This document shows, one piece after another, positions 8,640-17,063 of a stretch of 64,000 nucleotides of DNA. Origin of the DNA: Gracilimonas sp965227215 (GTDB lineage Bacteria; Bacteroidota; Rhodothermia; Balneolales; Balneolaceae); contig OZ245729.1 of the NCBI GenBank assembly GCA_965227215.1, forward strand, positions 3,348,001 through 3,412,000. The letters are read 5' to 3'. A program made the position numbers and the translations under genes. Numbering within the stretch: position 1 is the first letter of the stretch; each line of letters begins with the position of its first letter. The notes under the pieces are model-generated. The model was given only the letters and a program-made list of their open reading frames with translations, was not told the origin of the DNA and ran no database searches.

Positions 8640-9344
8640 TTACGTTTTTTCCGGAACCAGTTTCTCGCCTTTCCAGATTAAATTCTGAGTTTTACCATTT
8701 ACCATACGTACAGTACGGGCCCGGTATTTCTTAACCACAGCATAATCGTGCGTTACCATCAAAACCGCCATTCCCCGGTTATTAATACTTCGGAGCAGCT
8801 CCATAATATCTTTGGTGGCTTTCGGGTCAAGGTTTCCGGTAGGCTCATCGGCAAGTAAAATACGAGGTTCGTTAGCCAGGGCACGGGCAATAACCACACG
8901 CTGTTGTTCACCCCCGGACAGATCTTTAGGCATATGCTTTCTGCGGTGACTCAGTCCAACCATGGTCAGCACTTCAAGTACACGCTGTTTAATGAACTTT
9001 GGCTTCTCGCCGGTTACCTGAAGGGCAAAGGCTACGTTATCGTGTACATTTCGGTCTTGTAAAAGCTGAAAGTCCTGAAACACAATCCCCAAACGCCTGC
9101 GCAGCATGGGTACTTCTCGTTCCGATATTTTGTTTACCGGGTATTCAGTAACACGTACAGTTCCCGTATCGGGCACCACGTCACGGTACAAAAGCTTCAG
9201 AAAAGAGCTTTTTCCGATACCGGTAGGGCCAATCAGGTAGGCAAATTCGCCATTGTGAAGCTTGAAATTAACATCATCCAATACCCTGGTATGATCATAT
9301 CTCAGGGTTACATTTTTAAGTTCAATTACTGCTGTTTCTGACAT
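8640..9344 (-). CDS. ftsE: Cell-division ATP-binding protein FtsE
   Basis: ABC-type ATPase that with membrane partner FtsX couples cell division to peptidoglycan hydrolase activation. The 234 residues contain Walker A GPTGIGKSS, the Q-loop FQDFQLL, signature LSGGEQQR, Walker B ILLADEPTGNLD and the switch His in VTHDY. Length and the PTG motif after Walker B match FtsE. No ftsX is adjacent, which is uncommon; it must be elsewhere. Its start overlaps the end of the upstream methyltransferase by 19 bases. Confidence 0.88.
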   Translation of the reverse strand: MSETAVIELKNVTLRYDHTRVLDDVNFKLHNGEFAYLIGPTGIGKSSFLKLLYRDVVPDTGTVRVTEYPVNKISEREVPMLRRRLGIVFQDFQLLQDRNVHDNVAFALQVTGEKPKFIKQRVLEVLTMVGLSHRRKHMPKDLSGGEQQRVVIARALANEPRILLADEPTGNLDPKATKDIMELLRSINNRGMAVLMVTHDYAVVKKYRARTVRMVNGKTQNLIWKGEKLVPEKT

Positions 9345-10108
9345 CGAAGTACCATCGTTACGCGTGTGCTTTTATCGTCTGCATCCACCAAATCAAAACC
9401 CTCATATTTGGCTACCTGATGATAGGAGGTTTGTTCCAAAATTGATAGCATTTCCTTGAGTGAATAAATCCGCTGCTTGTGAATTTCATGATAACTCTCA
9501 AGAACGGTTTTACCGTCATCGGCCATCTTGTCGATTTCGAACTCGTTGTAATGAAAATGCTCTCCCGGTTCATACCGGCTTTCCCGAAAATACCGATAGT
9601 TGCCGAAGCTGCCTTCTTCGTTATTGAGATAATCTACAGCTTCCAGAGAGTTTTGCGGGGTGGAAAAGTCGAAAATCAGTAATCCGCCGGGATTCAGGAT
9701 GTTCCAACAACCATCCAGCATTTGTTGGATTTCCTCTTTGGAGTGAAGATAATTCACGCTGTCGAACACGGAGAAAATGATGTCAAAGGTGTCATCACTC
9801 CGGATATCAGTGAAATCCATAGTATGAAAATCGACAACTACTTCTTGTTGGGCTGCTTTTAACCGTGCTTTCTCAATCATGGCACCCGAAAGATCGGTAG
9901 CGGTAAGCTCATACTCATCAAGCTGTGCCAGGTTCAGAGAAATAGCACCGGTTCCACAAGCCAGCTCCAGCACATCAACAGGATCAGGGTGGTGGGTTTG
10001 GATTACCTCATCAATAAAGTCAGCCCACATTTCATAGTCTACGTCCTTCATCAGGGTATCGTAGAGTTCGGCCAATGCTGAATAGATTTTGGCTTGTTCA
10101 GTCTTCAC
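9326..10108 (-). CDS. Class I SAM-dependent methyltransferase
   Basis: A roughly 260-residue methyltransferase: SAM-binding motif VLELACGTGAISLNLA, then ELTATDLSGAMIEKAR, the acidic DFTDI and the DIIFSVFDSVNYL segment. Substrate unknown. The frame stays open to 10174, but I prefer the GTG at 10108, which overlaps the end of pdxA by 11 bases; a longer start would run 77 bases into pdxA and add residues with no family match. The 3' end overlaps ftsE, so pdxA, this gene, ftsE and queG look like one coupled unit. Confidence 0.82.
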   Translation of the reverse strand: MKTEQAKIYSALAELYDTLMKDVDYEMWADFIDEVIQTHHPDPVDVLELACGTGAISLNLAQLDEYELTATDLSGAMIEKARLKAAQQEVVVDFHTMDFTDIRSDDTFDIIFSVFDSVNYLHSKEEIQQMLDGCWNILNPGGLLIFDFSTPQNSLEAVDYLNNEEGSFGNYRYFRESRYEPGEHFHYNEFEIDKMADDGKTVLESYHEIHKQRIYSLKEMLSILEQTSYHQVAKYEGFDLVDADDKSTRVTMVLRCQKQQ

Positions 10109-11108
10109 TAAGTCGTTTATTTGCAAGTTCAACCGCCAGTTTATACGCTTCTTTGAAAGAAGATGGATTAGCAACCCCTTTGCCTGCTATATCAAAGGCC
10201 GTGCCATGATCCGGAGAAGTGCGGATGATAGGAAGTCCGGCCGTAAAATTCACCCCTTTACCAAAAGACAACAATTTGAATGGGGCCAATCCCTGGTCGT
10301 GATACATAGCCAGAATGGCATCGTGATGTTTATGAAGCTGTTGCCAAAAAAAACCATCGGCGGGGAAAGGGCCGTGAAGGGTGATATCCTGTCGCTCTTT
10401 CCGGATTTTTTTTAGAGTTGGGGTGATAGTATCAATTTCTTCCATGCCAATAACTCCCCCGTCTCCGGCATGTGGATTTAATCCAAACACTGCAATCTTG
10501 GGATGTGTGATACCAAAATCATGAATGAGGCTTGAAGAAAGAAGGTCAACTTTCTCTCTGATAATATCCGGGGTGATGGCTTTCGAAACATTCCTAACTG
10601 GGATATGAGTTGTGGCTAGTGCCACCCGTAGATCTCCGCTGACGAGCATCATGAGAACAGAATCGCTGTCGGTTTGGGAGGCTAGAAATTCGGTATGCCC
10701 CGGTATTTCGTAACCGGCAAGGTTAACCGCTTCTTTGGATATCGGAGCGGTAACCATTGCATCCACGCCATCATCCATACAAAGAGAAATACACTGCTCT
10801 ATGGATTGCATGGCCGTTTTTCCGCTTTGGGCAGATTGAATCCCCGGAGTTATTTTCAAATCAGCTACCGCAAAGCTCAGAACATTTATAGTTCCTGATT
10901 GCAATCCTGAGAGTTTATCAGTGTAGTTGACTTCTAATTTATTGGGAAGGTAGGAGAGAACAGAAGTGATCACTTTTTTGGGAGATACAACCACAGGAGT
11001 AGATGCACTCAGGTCGAGGTCCGATAAAGTTTTCAGGATGATCTCCGGACCAATCCCGTTAAAATCTCCAACTGAAATAGCAATACGTGGAATTTCTTTC
11101 TTAAGCAT
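10098..11108 (-). CDS. pdxA: 4-hydroxythreonine-4-phosphate dehydrogenase
   Basis: Pyridoxal-phosphate pathway enzyme oxidising 4-phosphohydroxy-threonine. The 336-residue protein shows family landmarks: GDFNGIGPEIILK at the start, MVTAPISKEAVNLAGYEIPGHTEFLA (read as two parts) in the middle, and FGLNPHAGDGG, AMYHDQGLAPFK and TSPDHGTAFDIAGKG, which include metal and substrate ligands. Length is normal. It begins 41 bases downstream of the GWxTD gene. Confidence 0.95.
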   Translation of the reverse strand: MLKKEIPRIAISVGDFNGIGPEIILKTLSDLDLSASTPVVVSPKKVITSVLSYLPNKLEVNYTDKLSGLQSGTINVLSFAVADLKITPGIQSAQSGKTAMQSIEQCISLCMDDGVDAMVTAPISKEAVNLAGYEIPGHTEFLASQTDSDSVLMMLVSGDLRVALATTHIPVRNVSKAITPDIIREKVDLLSSSLIHDFGITHPKIAVFGLNPHAGDGGVIGMEEIDTITPTLKKIRKERQDITLHGPFPADGFFWQQLHKHHDAILAMYHDQGLAPFKLLSFGKGVNFTAGLPIIRTSPDHGTAFDIAGKGVANPSSFKEAYKLAVELANKRLSED

Positions 11109-11149
11109 AGTACGCCAAAAATAAGGCGATTAACGAGCAATACACAGCG

Positions 11150-12523
11150 CTATCGTGTTCCAACAAGCATGAAGTCACCAAAGCCGGAGGTAGCCTCAAA
11201 TACAAAAGTGCGGCTTGGATATTTCCACAGCTCGATGGTTTTTCCACTTTCAGGAAACCTGCGCTCTTTCTCATTAGGCGGTCCAAATTTTATATATACT
11301 TCTCCCTGATCGCTTTCATGGCCCATAGGGTTTTCTTGGCTGCCAAATTCTTTGAAAGCAAAATCGATACGACGATAATATTCGGCCATCAGTTCATTAA
11401 AAACCGTATTGGGAGTGGGGTCTTTGCTCCCCCAGAATTCTCTAAATTTTCGTTCACGTTCCCTGTTATTTCCGCTATCAATCTGCTTCAGTTCTTTTTC
11501 GGAAATGATGTACTTCAGATTATTGATGGCCACATCGAGGTTATATAAACTGGCTGGCATATTCGGCCAGTACGATCGAAAGAAAGATCTTGCTACAGGT
11601 TCATCCGATCCGTCTTTGGTTAACTTCAAAATGTAAGCAGCATTCTCAAAGGTGCTTCCGGGAATGGATACAAGAGCGTACGTATAGGGTTGGTCACCCT
11701 GGATGAGATTCAAAGCTGGTTTTGTAGACTTAACCAGCTTCACTGTTGAGTTTTGGAATACATCATCCGACTTCAGTTCTGCAGAGTAAATGTTCTCAAT
11801 AGAAGAGGTATCGCGTCTGGAAGTTTTAGCTCTATCTACTTTTATAGAATAGTTAGCTGAATTTTCATATTCGGGAATTCGGATTAAGGCATAGAAGTCT
11901 TCACCGAAAAGAACATTTTGTTCCATGTTCATCAGCTCTAATCTGTTTCCCTTCTTATTCTTTATCAAGATAACTTCGCCGGTTTTCTTTTGAGATAAGT
12001 CCGGAACATAAATTCCACGGCGACGAGTATTTCGCTCGTTCACTTCCTGCATCATGGCGAGCTGCAGAATAAAATTATAATGCCCTGGATCCAGTGTAGT
12101 GGAAAGGGAACCCGAGGCATATATTTCTGATGATTGTGTCTGCTCAAAATTGGCGGAAAATAAGGTGTCTTTCCAAACATCACGGGAAGCTGAATTGGCC
12201 GTTGATTTTTCACGCCGGTTCAATTTTCCTTCAAAAACTTCGGTATTAAGCCTTATTGTGGAGTAGAACTCTGCATCCTCAGGGGCATTCAGGTCGTTAC
12301 TTAGAGGGATTTTTTTGAATGGGATAAAGTCGTTATTAAACCTGAACACGAAAGCCAGGGTTGTTTTGCCATTTTCACCCGGAAGAATGATATCATCGAT
12401 AAAAATAGTTGGGTTTTCTGCTCGCATAACCAGCTGTCGATAATTAACCCGTTGCGCAAGAATGGAAGTGGAAAAGCCTAAAAGCAGAAGGATGGCTAAA
12501 AGTCGCTTACTCATGGAAGTCAT
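11150..12523 (-). CDS. GWxTD-domain exported protein
   Basis: A 457-residue exported protein with a signal peptide (residues about 1-23, ending ILAQ). The C-terminal third fits the GWxTD domain of Bacteroidota and Acidobacteriota: REFWGSKDPTPNT, then AEYYRRIDFAFKEFG, then a variant of the GWxTD core (GHESDQGEVYIKFGPPNEKE). The name-giving GWRTD is thus GHESD here. The N-terminal part is beta-rich. Family function is unknown. It diverges from the carboxyltransferase gene across a 107-base spacer. Confidence 0.82.
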   Translation of the reverse strand: MTSMSKRLLAILLLLGFSTSILAQRVNYRQLVMRAENPTIFIDDIILPGENGKTTLAFVFRFNNDFIPFKKIPLSNDLNAPEDAEFYSTIRLNTEVFEGKLNRREKSTANSASRDVWKDTLFSANFEQTQSSEIYASGSLSTTLDPGHYNFILQLAMMQEVNERNTRRRGIYVPDLSQKKTGEVILIKNKKGNRLELMNMEQNVLFGEDFYALIRIPEYENSANYSIKVDRAKTSRRDTSSIENIYSAELKSDDVFQNSTVKLVKSTKPALNLIQGDQPYTYALVSIPGSTFENAAYILKLTKDGSDEPVARSFFRSYWPNMPASLYNLDVAINNLKYIISEKELKQIDSGNNRERERKFREFWGSKDPTPNTVFNELMAEYYRRIDFAFKEFGSQENPMGHESDQGEVYIKFGPPNEKERRFPESGKTIELWKYPSRTFVFEATSGFGDFMLVGTR

Positions 12524-12630
12524 TTTTTTGAATGATTTAAATCAATATCGGGGTTTACACATTAAATATAATCCCTATTTTCAACGCAGCATTCGAATCA
12601 ACATTATACAAACAAAAAAGATAACAGAAT

Positions 12631-14262
12631 ATGAGCAGCGAATCTGGAAGCGCTACCAAGCATTGGTTACATAAAATTATTGAAGAATTCGGAGAAACTG
12701 AGGACAAGATCAAACTTGGCGGTGGACAAAAACGAATCGACAAACAGCATGCAAAAGGAAAGCTGACTGTGCGAGAGCGGATTGAAAAGCTCACGGATAA
12801 AGATTCCCGCTTTTATGAACTGGGGTTGTGGGCAGGCTACGAGATGTACGAAGAGCAGGGTGGTTGTCCTTCAGGTGGTGTGGTTACAGGTATAGGAACG
12901 GTAAGCGGCAGAAAGTGTATGATCGTAGCTAATGATGCTACTGTGAAAGCCGGTGCCTGGTTCCCGATAACAGCCAAGAAGAACCTTAGAGCACAGGAAA
13001 TTGCGATTGAGAATCATATTCCGCTCATTTATTTGGTGGATTCTGCCGGTGTGTACCTTCCTATGCAGGATGAAATATTTCCAGATAAAGAACACTTTGG
13101 GCGCATGTTCAGAAACAATGCCATCATATCCGCCAAAGGGATTCCACAGATTGCTGCCATTATGGGAAGTTGTGTAGCCGGTGGTGCCTATCTTCCAATT
13201 ATGAGTGATGAAGCTTTGATTGTGGATGGAACCGGAAGTGTATTTTTGGCAGGTAGTTATCTGGTTAAAGCTGCCATCGGGGAAGATGTAGATAACGAAA
13301 CTTTGGGTGGAGCTACGACTCACACCGAAATATCGGGCGTAACCGATTACAAGATGGAAGATGATGAGGAGTGTCTGTCAACCATTCGGGATTTGGTCGA
13401 TAAATTTGGTCCATTCGATACAGCCGGCTTTAACCGAAAAGAAAGCAAAGAGCCTAAACGTCCGGCCAGTGATGTGTTTGAGATCGTTCCGGAATCCAGA
13501 ACCAGTCCATATGATATGTACGAAGTATTAGACTGTATTGTGGATGAGGACAGCTTCACTGAATTCAAAAAGGGATATGGACAAACACTTATTACCGGTT
13601 TTGCAAGAATTGACGGGTGGAGTGTAGGTATTGTAGCCAATCAACGCACAGTTAAGCGAACCAAGAAAGGAGAGATGCAGATTGGTGGTGTTATCTATTC
13701 AGACAGTGCGGATAAAGCAGCCCGCTTTATCATGAACTGTAATCAAAAGAAAATACCATTGGTATTTCTGCAGGATGTAACCGGGTTTATGATCGGTAAA
13801 CGAAGTGAGCATGGTGGCATCATTAAAGATGGTGCTAAAATGGTAAATGCAATGAGTAACAGCACGGTTCCGAAAATCACAATTGTTGTAGGAAACAGTT
13901 ACGGAGCAGGAAATTATGCTATGTGTGGCCGCGCTTATGATCCACGCTTCATGTATGCCTGGCCAACCGCTAAGATTGCGGTGATGAGTGGAGCTTCGGC
14001 CTCAAAAACCCTGATGCAGATTCAAGTTGCAGCCATGAAAAAGAAAGGCAAAGAGGTAAGTGAGGAAGATCAGGAGCGAATCATGAAAGAAATCAGTGAC
14101 CGCTACGATAAGCAAACGGATGTACGGTATGCGGCATCAAGGCTTTGGGTAGATGGAATTATAAATCCGCTGGAAACCCGCGACCGGATTTCAAAAGCCA
14201 TTGAGTGTGCGAACCTGAATCCTGAGATCGAGGAATTCAAAACAGGGGTTATGCAAACCTAA
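12631..14262 (+). CDS. Acyl-CoA carboxylase, beta (carboxyltransferase) subunit
   Basis: Biotin-dependent carboxyltransferase that moves CO2 from carboxybiotin to an acyl-CoA. The 543 residues show the two crotonase-like halves; HFGRMFRNNAIISAKGIPQIA, split around GIPQIAAIMGSCVAGGAYLP, and LGGATTHTEISGVTDYK are typical of methylcrotonyl-CoA (leucine breakdown) or geranyl-CoA carboxylases rather than propionyl-CoA ones. The C-terminal half has the second acyl-CoA pocket (GNSYGAGNYAMCGRAYDP). No biotin carboxylase or carrier gene is adjacent. Its stop overlaps the convergent DUF3307 gene by 4 bases. Confidence 0.9.
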   Translation: MSSESGSATKHWLHKIIEEFGETEDKIKLGGGQKRIDKQHAKGKLTVRERIEKLTDKDSRFYELGLWAGYEMYEEQGGCPSGGVVTGIGTVSGRKCMIVANDATVKAGAWFPITAKKNLRAQEIAIENHIPLIYLVDSAGVYLPMQDEIFPDKEHFGRMFRNNAIISAKGIPQIAAIMGSCVAGGAYLPIMSDEALIVDGTGSVFLAGSYLVKAAIGEDVDNETLGGATTHTEISGVTDYKMEDDEECLSTIRDLVDKFGPFDTAGFNRKESKEPKRPASDVFEIVPESRTSPYDMYEVLDCIVDEDSFTEFKKGYGQTLITGFARIDGWSVGIVANQRTVKRTKKGEMQIGGVIYSDSADKAARFIMNCNQKKIPLVFLQDVTGFMIGKRSEHGGIIKDGAKMVNAMSNSTVPKITIVVGNSYGAGNYAMCGRAYDPRFMYAWPTAKIAVMSGASASKTLMQIQVAAMKKKGKEVSEEDQERIMKEISDRYDKQTDVRYAASRLWVDGIINPLETRDRISKAIECANLNPEIEEFKTGVMQT

Positions 14263-14978
14263 AAGGAAGCCCACCAACCGGCCACTATAGCTAAACTAAA
14301 GCTGAGCAGAGTTCCGATCATAATATATTCGGTTTGTTTTCTCTGCTCGGCCTTTTGAAGATCGCTGAACCTGAAAACGGATTTAGCAGCCAGTAAAAAT
14401 CCAATGCCGCTCCAGTTGTTGGTTAAGATAAATCCCAGAATCAACAGTCTTTCCAGAATGCCGATATATTCCCCGGCATTTTCAAGCCCATTGTCGTCTT
14501 GCTGAGCCTTTATCTCTTTAGCACTTGGTTGTGGGCCCCAGTCTTCCGGTAAAAGTTGGTCAATAAGTATGGAGGCTGGTTTTGACACAAATACAAAAGC
14601 AACAATCACTTTCCACTCTATGCTACTCATAGATATCTCCGGAAAGTTAAAATTAGCAATGATAAGTGTAGTAAGGGCGATAACCAGCAAGTGGATCAGC
14701 TGATCAAGGAAGAAAGATAGACGTTTCTTCCTGGCAAATGCTTTCACAGGGTCAATCAGGATATGTGTTCCGCCAATCAGAAAAGCCAGGTACCAGAACT
14801 CTGAAAATCCGGCCATCCATAAAGCGCCGAAAGCGAGTGCTATATGAACAAAGCCGTGAAGGTATAAAGCACTTGCTTTCCATTTCTTTTGACGGCGCTC
14901 TTCTATCCACCGAGTGGGTTGAAGAAGAAAATCGCCCAGCAGGTGTGCAAGAACCAGCATTAAAAATAAATCGTCCAT
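14259..14978 (-). CDS. DUF3307 integral membrane protein
   Basis: A 239-residue polytopic membrane protein. The N-terminus (LAHLLGDFLLQP followed by a KW-rich loop and YLHGFVHI) is the hallmark of DUF3307, and about six to seven hydrophobic segments follow. In other Bacteroidota this family is often encoded beside a SatD regulator, as here: it starts 2 bases after the SatD stop. Function is unknown; the pairing suggests that the SatD protein controls or signals to this membrane protein. Confidence 0.85.
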   Translation of the reverse strand: MDDLFLMLVLAHLLGDFLLQPTRWIEERRQKKWKASALYLHGFVHIALAFGALWMAGFSEFWYLAFLIGGTHILIDPVKAFARKKRLSFFLDQLIHLLVIALTTLIIANFNFPEISMSSIEWKVIVAFVFVSKPASILIDQLLPEDWGPQPSAKEIKAQQDDNGLENAGEYIGILERLLILGFILTNNWSGIGFLLAAKSVFRFSDLQKAEQRKQTEYIMIGTLLSFSLAIVAGWWASF

Positions 14979-14980
14979 GA

Positions 14981-15613
14981 TTACATGTATTTGGTTTTAA
15001 TTTCGTACCGGTTCAGTAATAGTTCAAATTCATCGATATGAGCTCGTTTCTTCCGCTTCGACACAGCCGGCTGAGAAATATTCAGCTCTTTGGCTATTTC
15101 AGATTGGGTCAAATTCTCCATCCAGAGGTACCAGGCAATTTCAGCATCTGCCTGAGACCATCCTTTAATGAAAACATCTGCAAATGTAAGGCTAACCTTC
15201 ATTTCGTTATCAAAGTCAGGATTGCCGGAATCGAAAGCAAGGCGGTTATCCGAATTCTTCATTGCATCGAGGGCATGGCCGGAGCGGGTAAAAGCGTCAC
15301 CGAACGACTCATTTACACTGTTTTCGAGATAGACATACTCCCCGATACCAATGGCTACACGTGTATCCATTTTTTGCTCAGTTTTGGTCGATTTTATCAG
15401 GCCGGCCCTTATTATAAAGGCTACTCGCAATGCTTGAGACGGGTCGGGGAGACCAAGCTGAAAACCATCGCCACGATGCATTTCAGCGCCATTTCCAGTC
15501 AGATCAAAGCGTTCTTCTACCCGTTCAAAAATTCCTTTTAATTCAGGTAGCCAGATTTCAGAACTTGCAGCTGAAGTCGAATAAACTATATCTCCCGTCA
15601 ACACGGCAATCAT
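14981..15613 (-). CDS. SatD-family protein with C-terminal helix-turn-helix
   Basis: A 210-residue SatD-family protein. The N-terminal about 140 residues (VLTGDIVYST; HRGDGFQLGLPDPSQALR; DTRVAIGIGEYVY; SFGDAFTRSGHALDAM) are followed by a helix-turn-helix (LTQSEIAKELNISQPAVSKRKKRA, in two parts) that should bind DNA. The order and spacing of the N-terminal motifs resemble class III nucleotide cyclases, with possible metal ligands Asp8 and Asp49. Whether it makes or senses a nucleotide is unknown. It is cotranscribed with the DUF3307 gene and has a 12-bp palindrome 32 bases upstream. Confidence 0.85.
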   Translation of the reverse strand: MIAVLTGDIVYSTSAASSEIWLPELKGIFERVEERFDLTGNGAEMHRGDGFQLGLPDPSQALRVAFIIRAGLIKSTKTEQKMDTRVAIGIGEYVYLENSVNESFGDAFTRSGHALDAMKNSDNRLAFDSGNPDFDNEMKVSLTFADVFIKGWSQADAEIAWYLWMENLTQSEIAKELNISQPAVSKRKKRAHIDEFELLLNRYEIKTKYM

Positions 15614-15644
15614 AATAAACCCTTCATTTGGTTACCCATACATT

Positions 15645-15656
15645 ACTTAATTAAGT
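15645..15656. promoter_or_regulatory. Candidate operator palindrome upstream of the SatD gene
   Basis: ACTTAATTAAGT, a perfect 12-bp palindrome 32 bases upstream of the SatD start, in an AT-rich 169-base divergent spacer. Because the gene product has a helix-turn-helix, autoregulation is plausible, but an AT-only palindrome can easily arise by chance. Confidence 0.3.
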
Positions 15657-15782
15657 TATAAATAGCAAATATAACCTTAATGAGTTAATTATAACGTATG
15701 CGATTCTATATACTCTTGAATGTTGCAATCAGCAAAAGCAGATGATATTATCCTTTAAATAATCTAACTCAAAAAACCATAT

Positions 15783-16280
15783 TTGAACTACGAGCTATCC
15801 AAAGAATACAATCTGGTTTTTCTTGGTGTGGAAGCCAGTTTTACCCTAATCGACTTTCTGCTGTTTTTTTCAAGCTTTCTGTTGGGTTTTGTGTTTGCTC
15901 TCTTCTTTCTGATTTTTGCCGTAGCTGTGTTGCAAAAAATTTTTTCAAGGTATGAATTTGAGTTTAATACCGACGATTATACCATTACGAAGTATTATAA
16001 ATTCTTCAGTTACTTTCGGTTTCGGCTGCAAACCATCAGTTTTGGGGATGTTGAGGAGTTTTTACTCTCTAATCATGAGACCGGCAAAGCTTTATTCAGT
16101 AAAGGAATGGAGAATAAAGAGTGGTTTACTTTCGATATTATGACCGAGAATGGATACATCCGGTTGGTTAAATCAGATAAAGAAGAATTAGACGAAGTTT
16201 ATGAGATATTCCGAGAGTTGGAAGAGAAGTTGGATGTATATTTCAAATTCAACGTAGAGTTTTTAGAACCTCTGAAATGA
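15783..16280 (+). CDS. Membrane protein of unknown function
   Basis: A 165-residue protein with one long hydrophobic region (about residues 23-55, probably two membrane segments) and a cytosolic C-terminal part with alternating beta strands and a final acidic helix (KEELDEVYEIFRELEEKL), similar in style to bacterial PH-like membrane proteins. No family is named. The only good in-frame start is TTG at 15783, because the next ATG lies after the membrane region. recO follows 46 bases later. Confidence 0.65.
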   Translation: MNYELSKEYNLVFLGVEASFTLIDFLLFFSSFLLGFVFALFFLIFAVAVLQKIFSRYEFEFNTDDYTITKYYKFFSYFRFRLQTISFGDVEEFLLSNHETGKALFSKGMENKEWFTFDIMTENGYIRLVKSDKEELDEVYEIFRELEEKLDVYFKFNVEFLEPLK

Positions 16281-16326
16281 ATATGGATTTGAATGATGCA
16301 TACCGAACAGCGCTAAGAAACACGAT

Positions 16327-17055
16327 ATGATTTCACACACCCAGGCCATTATTTTACGGGTTATTGATTACCAGGAGTCCAGTAAAATTCTTACGGTACT
16401 TTCTGCCGAGCACGGTAAAATTGCTCTGATTGCAAAAGGGGCAAAAAAGCCAAAAAGTAAGCTGGCCGGTATTCTCGAAATAGGAGCGGTGTTGGATGTA
16501 GTGTATTATTACAAATCAAACCGGGGTGTACAAACGCTAACCGAGGCTTCCGTTCAGTATTCAACAGATCGGTTTCGCAAAGATTTTGAGAAAGCAGCCA
16601 TACTATATTCCACGCTCGAAATTGTTTCACAATTAGTTCACGAGAATGAGGTTAATAAACCGGTATTTGAGTTCAGTAGAAATTTTATTGAATGGCTGGG
16701 TGATTCCGAGGAAACTTATCCGTCGGTGTTTGCGTACGTTCAGCTTCGGCTGGCTGAAATTTCAGGAATTGGTTTAGTCAGCGGTTTAACAAACATACCG
16801 AACCACGCTTATTTGAATGTATCTAGTGGAAAAATTTCGGAACAGTCGGAGGATGAATTGTCTTATAAACTAACAGCTGGCCAAACGCGGTTTTTAATTT
16901 TTGGGATGTCCTCAAAAAGTAAAAATATTTTTAAAGTCGGTTTGGAGAATGGAGAACTCAGACAACTTGTTCACCATTTAGATGTTTATTTTAAATACCA
17001 CATTGAAGGATATCAGGAACGAAGGTCGGATTCCATTTTTGAACAGATGCTATAG
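16327..17055 (+). CDS. recO: DNA repair protein RecO
   Basis: A 242-residue recombination mediator that loads RecA with RecR. The N-terminal OB-fold is recognisable (QAIILRVIDYQESSKILTVLS in two pieces, then EHGKIALIAKGAKKPKS), followed by the helical C-terminal region. Length is normal. The C-terminal domain lacks an obvious four-cysteine zinc site, as in many Bacteroidota RecO proteins. The Do-type protease starts 8 bases downstream. Confidence 0.92.
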   Translation: MISHTQAIILRVIDYQESSKILTVLSAEHGKIALIAKGAKKPKSKLAGILEIGAVLDVVYYYKSNRGVQTLTEASVQYSTDRFRKDFEKAAILYSTLEIVSQLVHENEVNKPVFEFSRNFIEWLGDSEETYPSVFAYVQLRLAEISGIGLVSGLTNIPNHAYLNVSSGKISEQSEDELSYKLTAGQTRFLIFGMSSKSKNIFKVGLENGELRQLVHHLDVYFKYHIEGYQERRSDSIFEQML

Positions 17056-17063
17056 GTGATACT

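Noticed and set aside
9326..10174. Longer methyltransferase start at 10174
   Set aside because: It would overlap pdxA by 77 bases and add residues without family resemblance; GTG 10108 is more likely.
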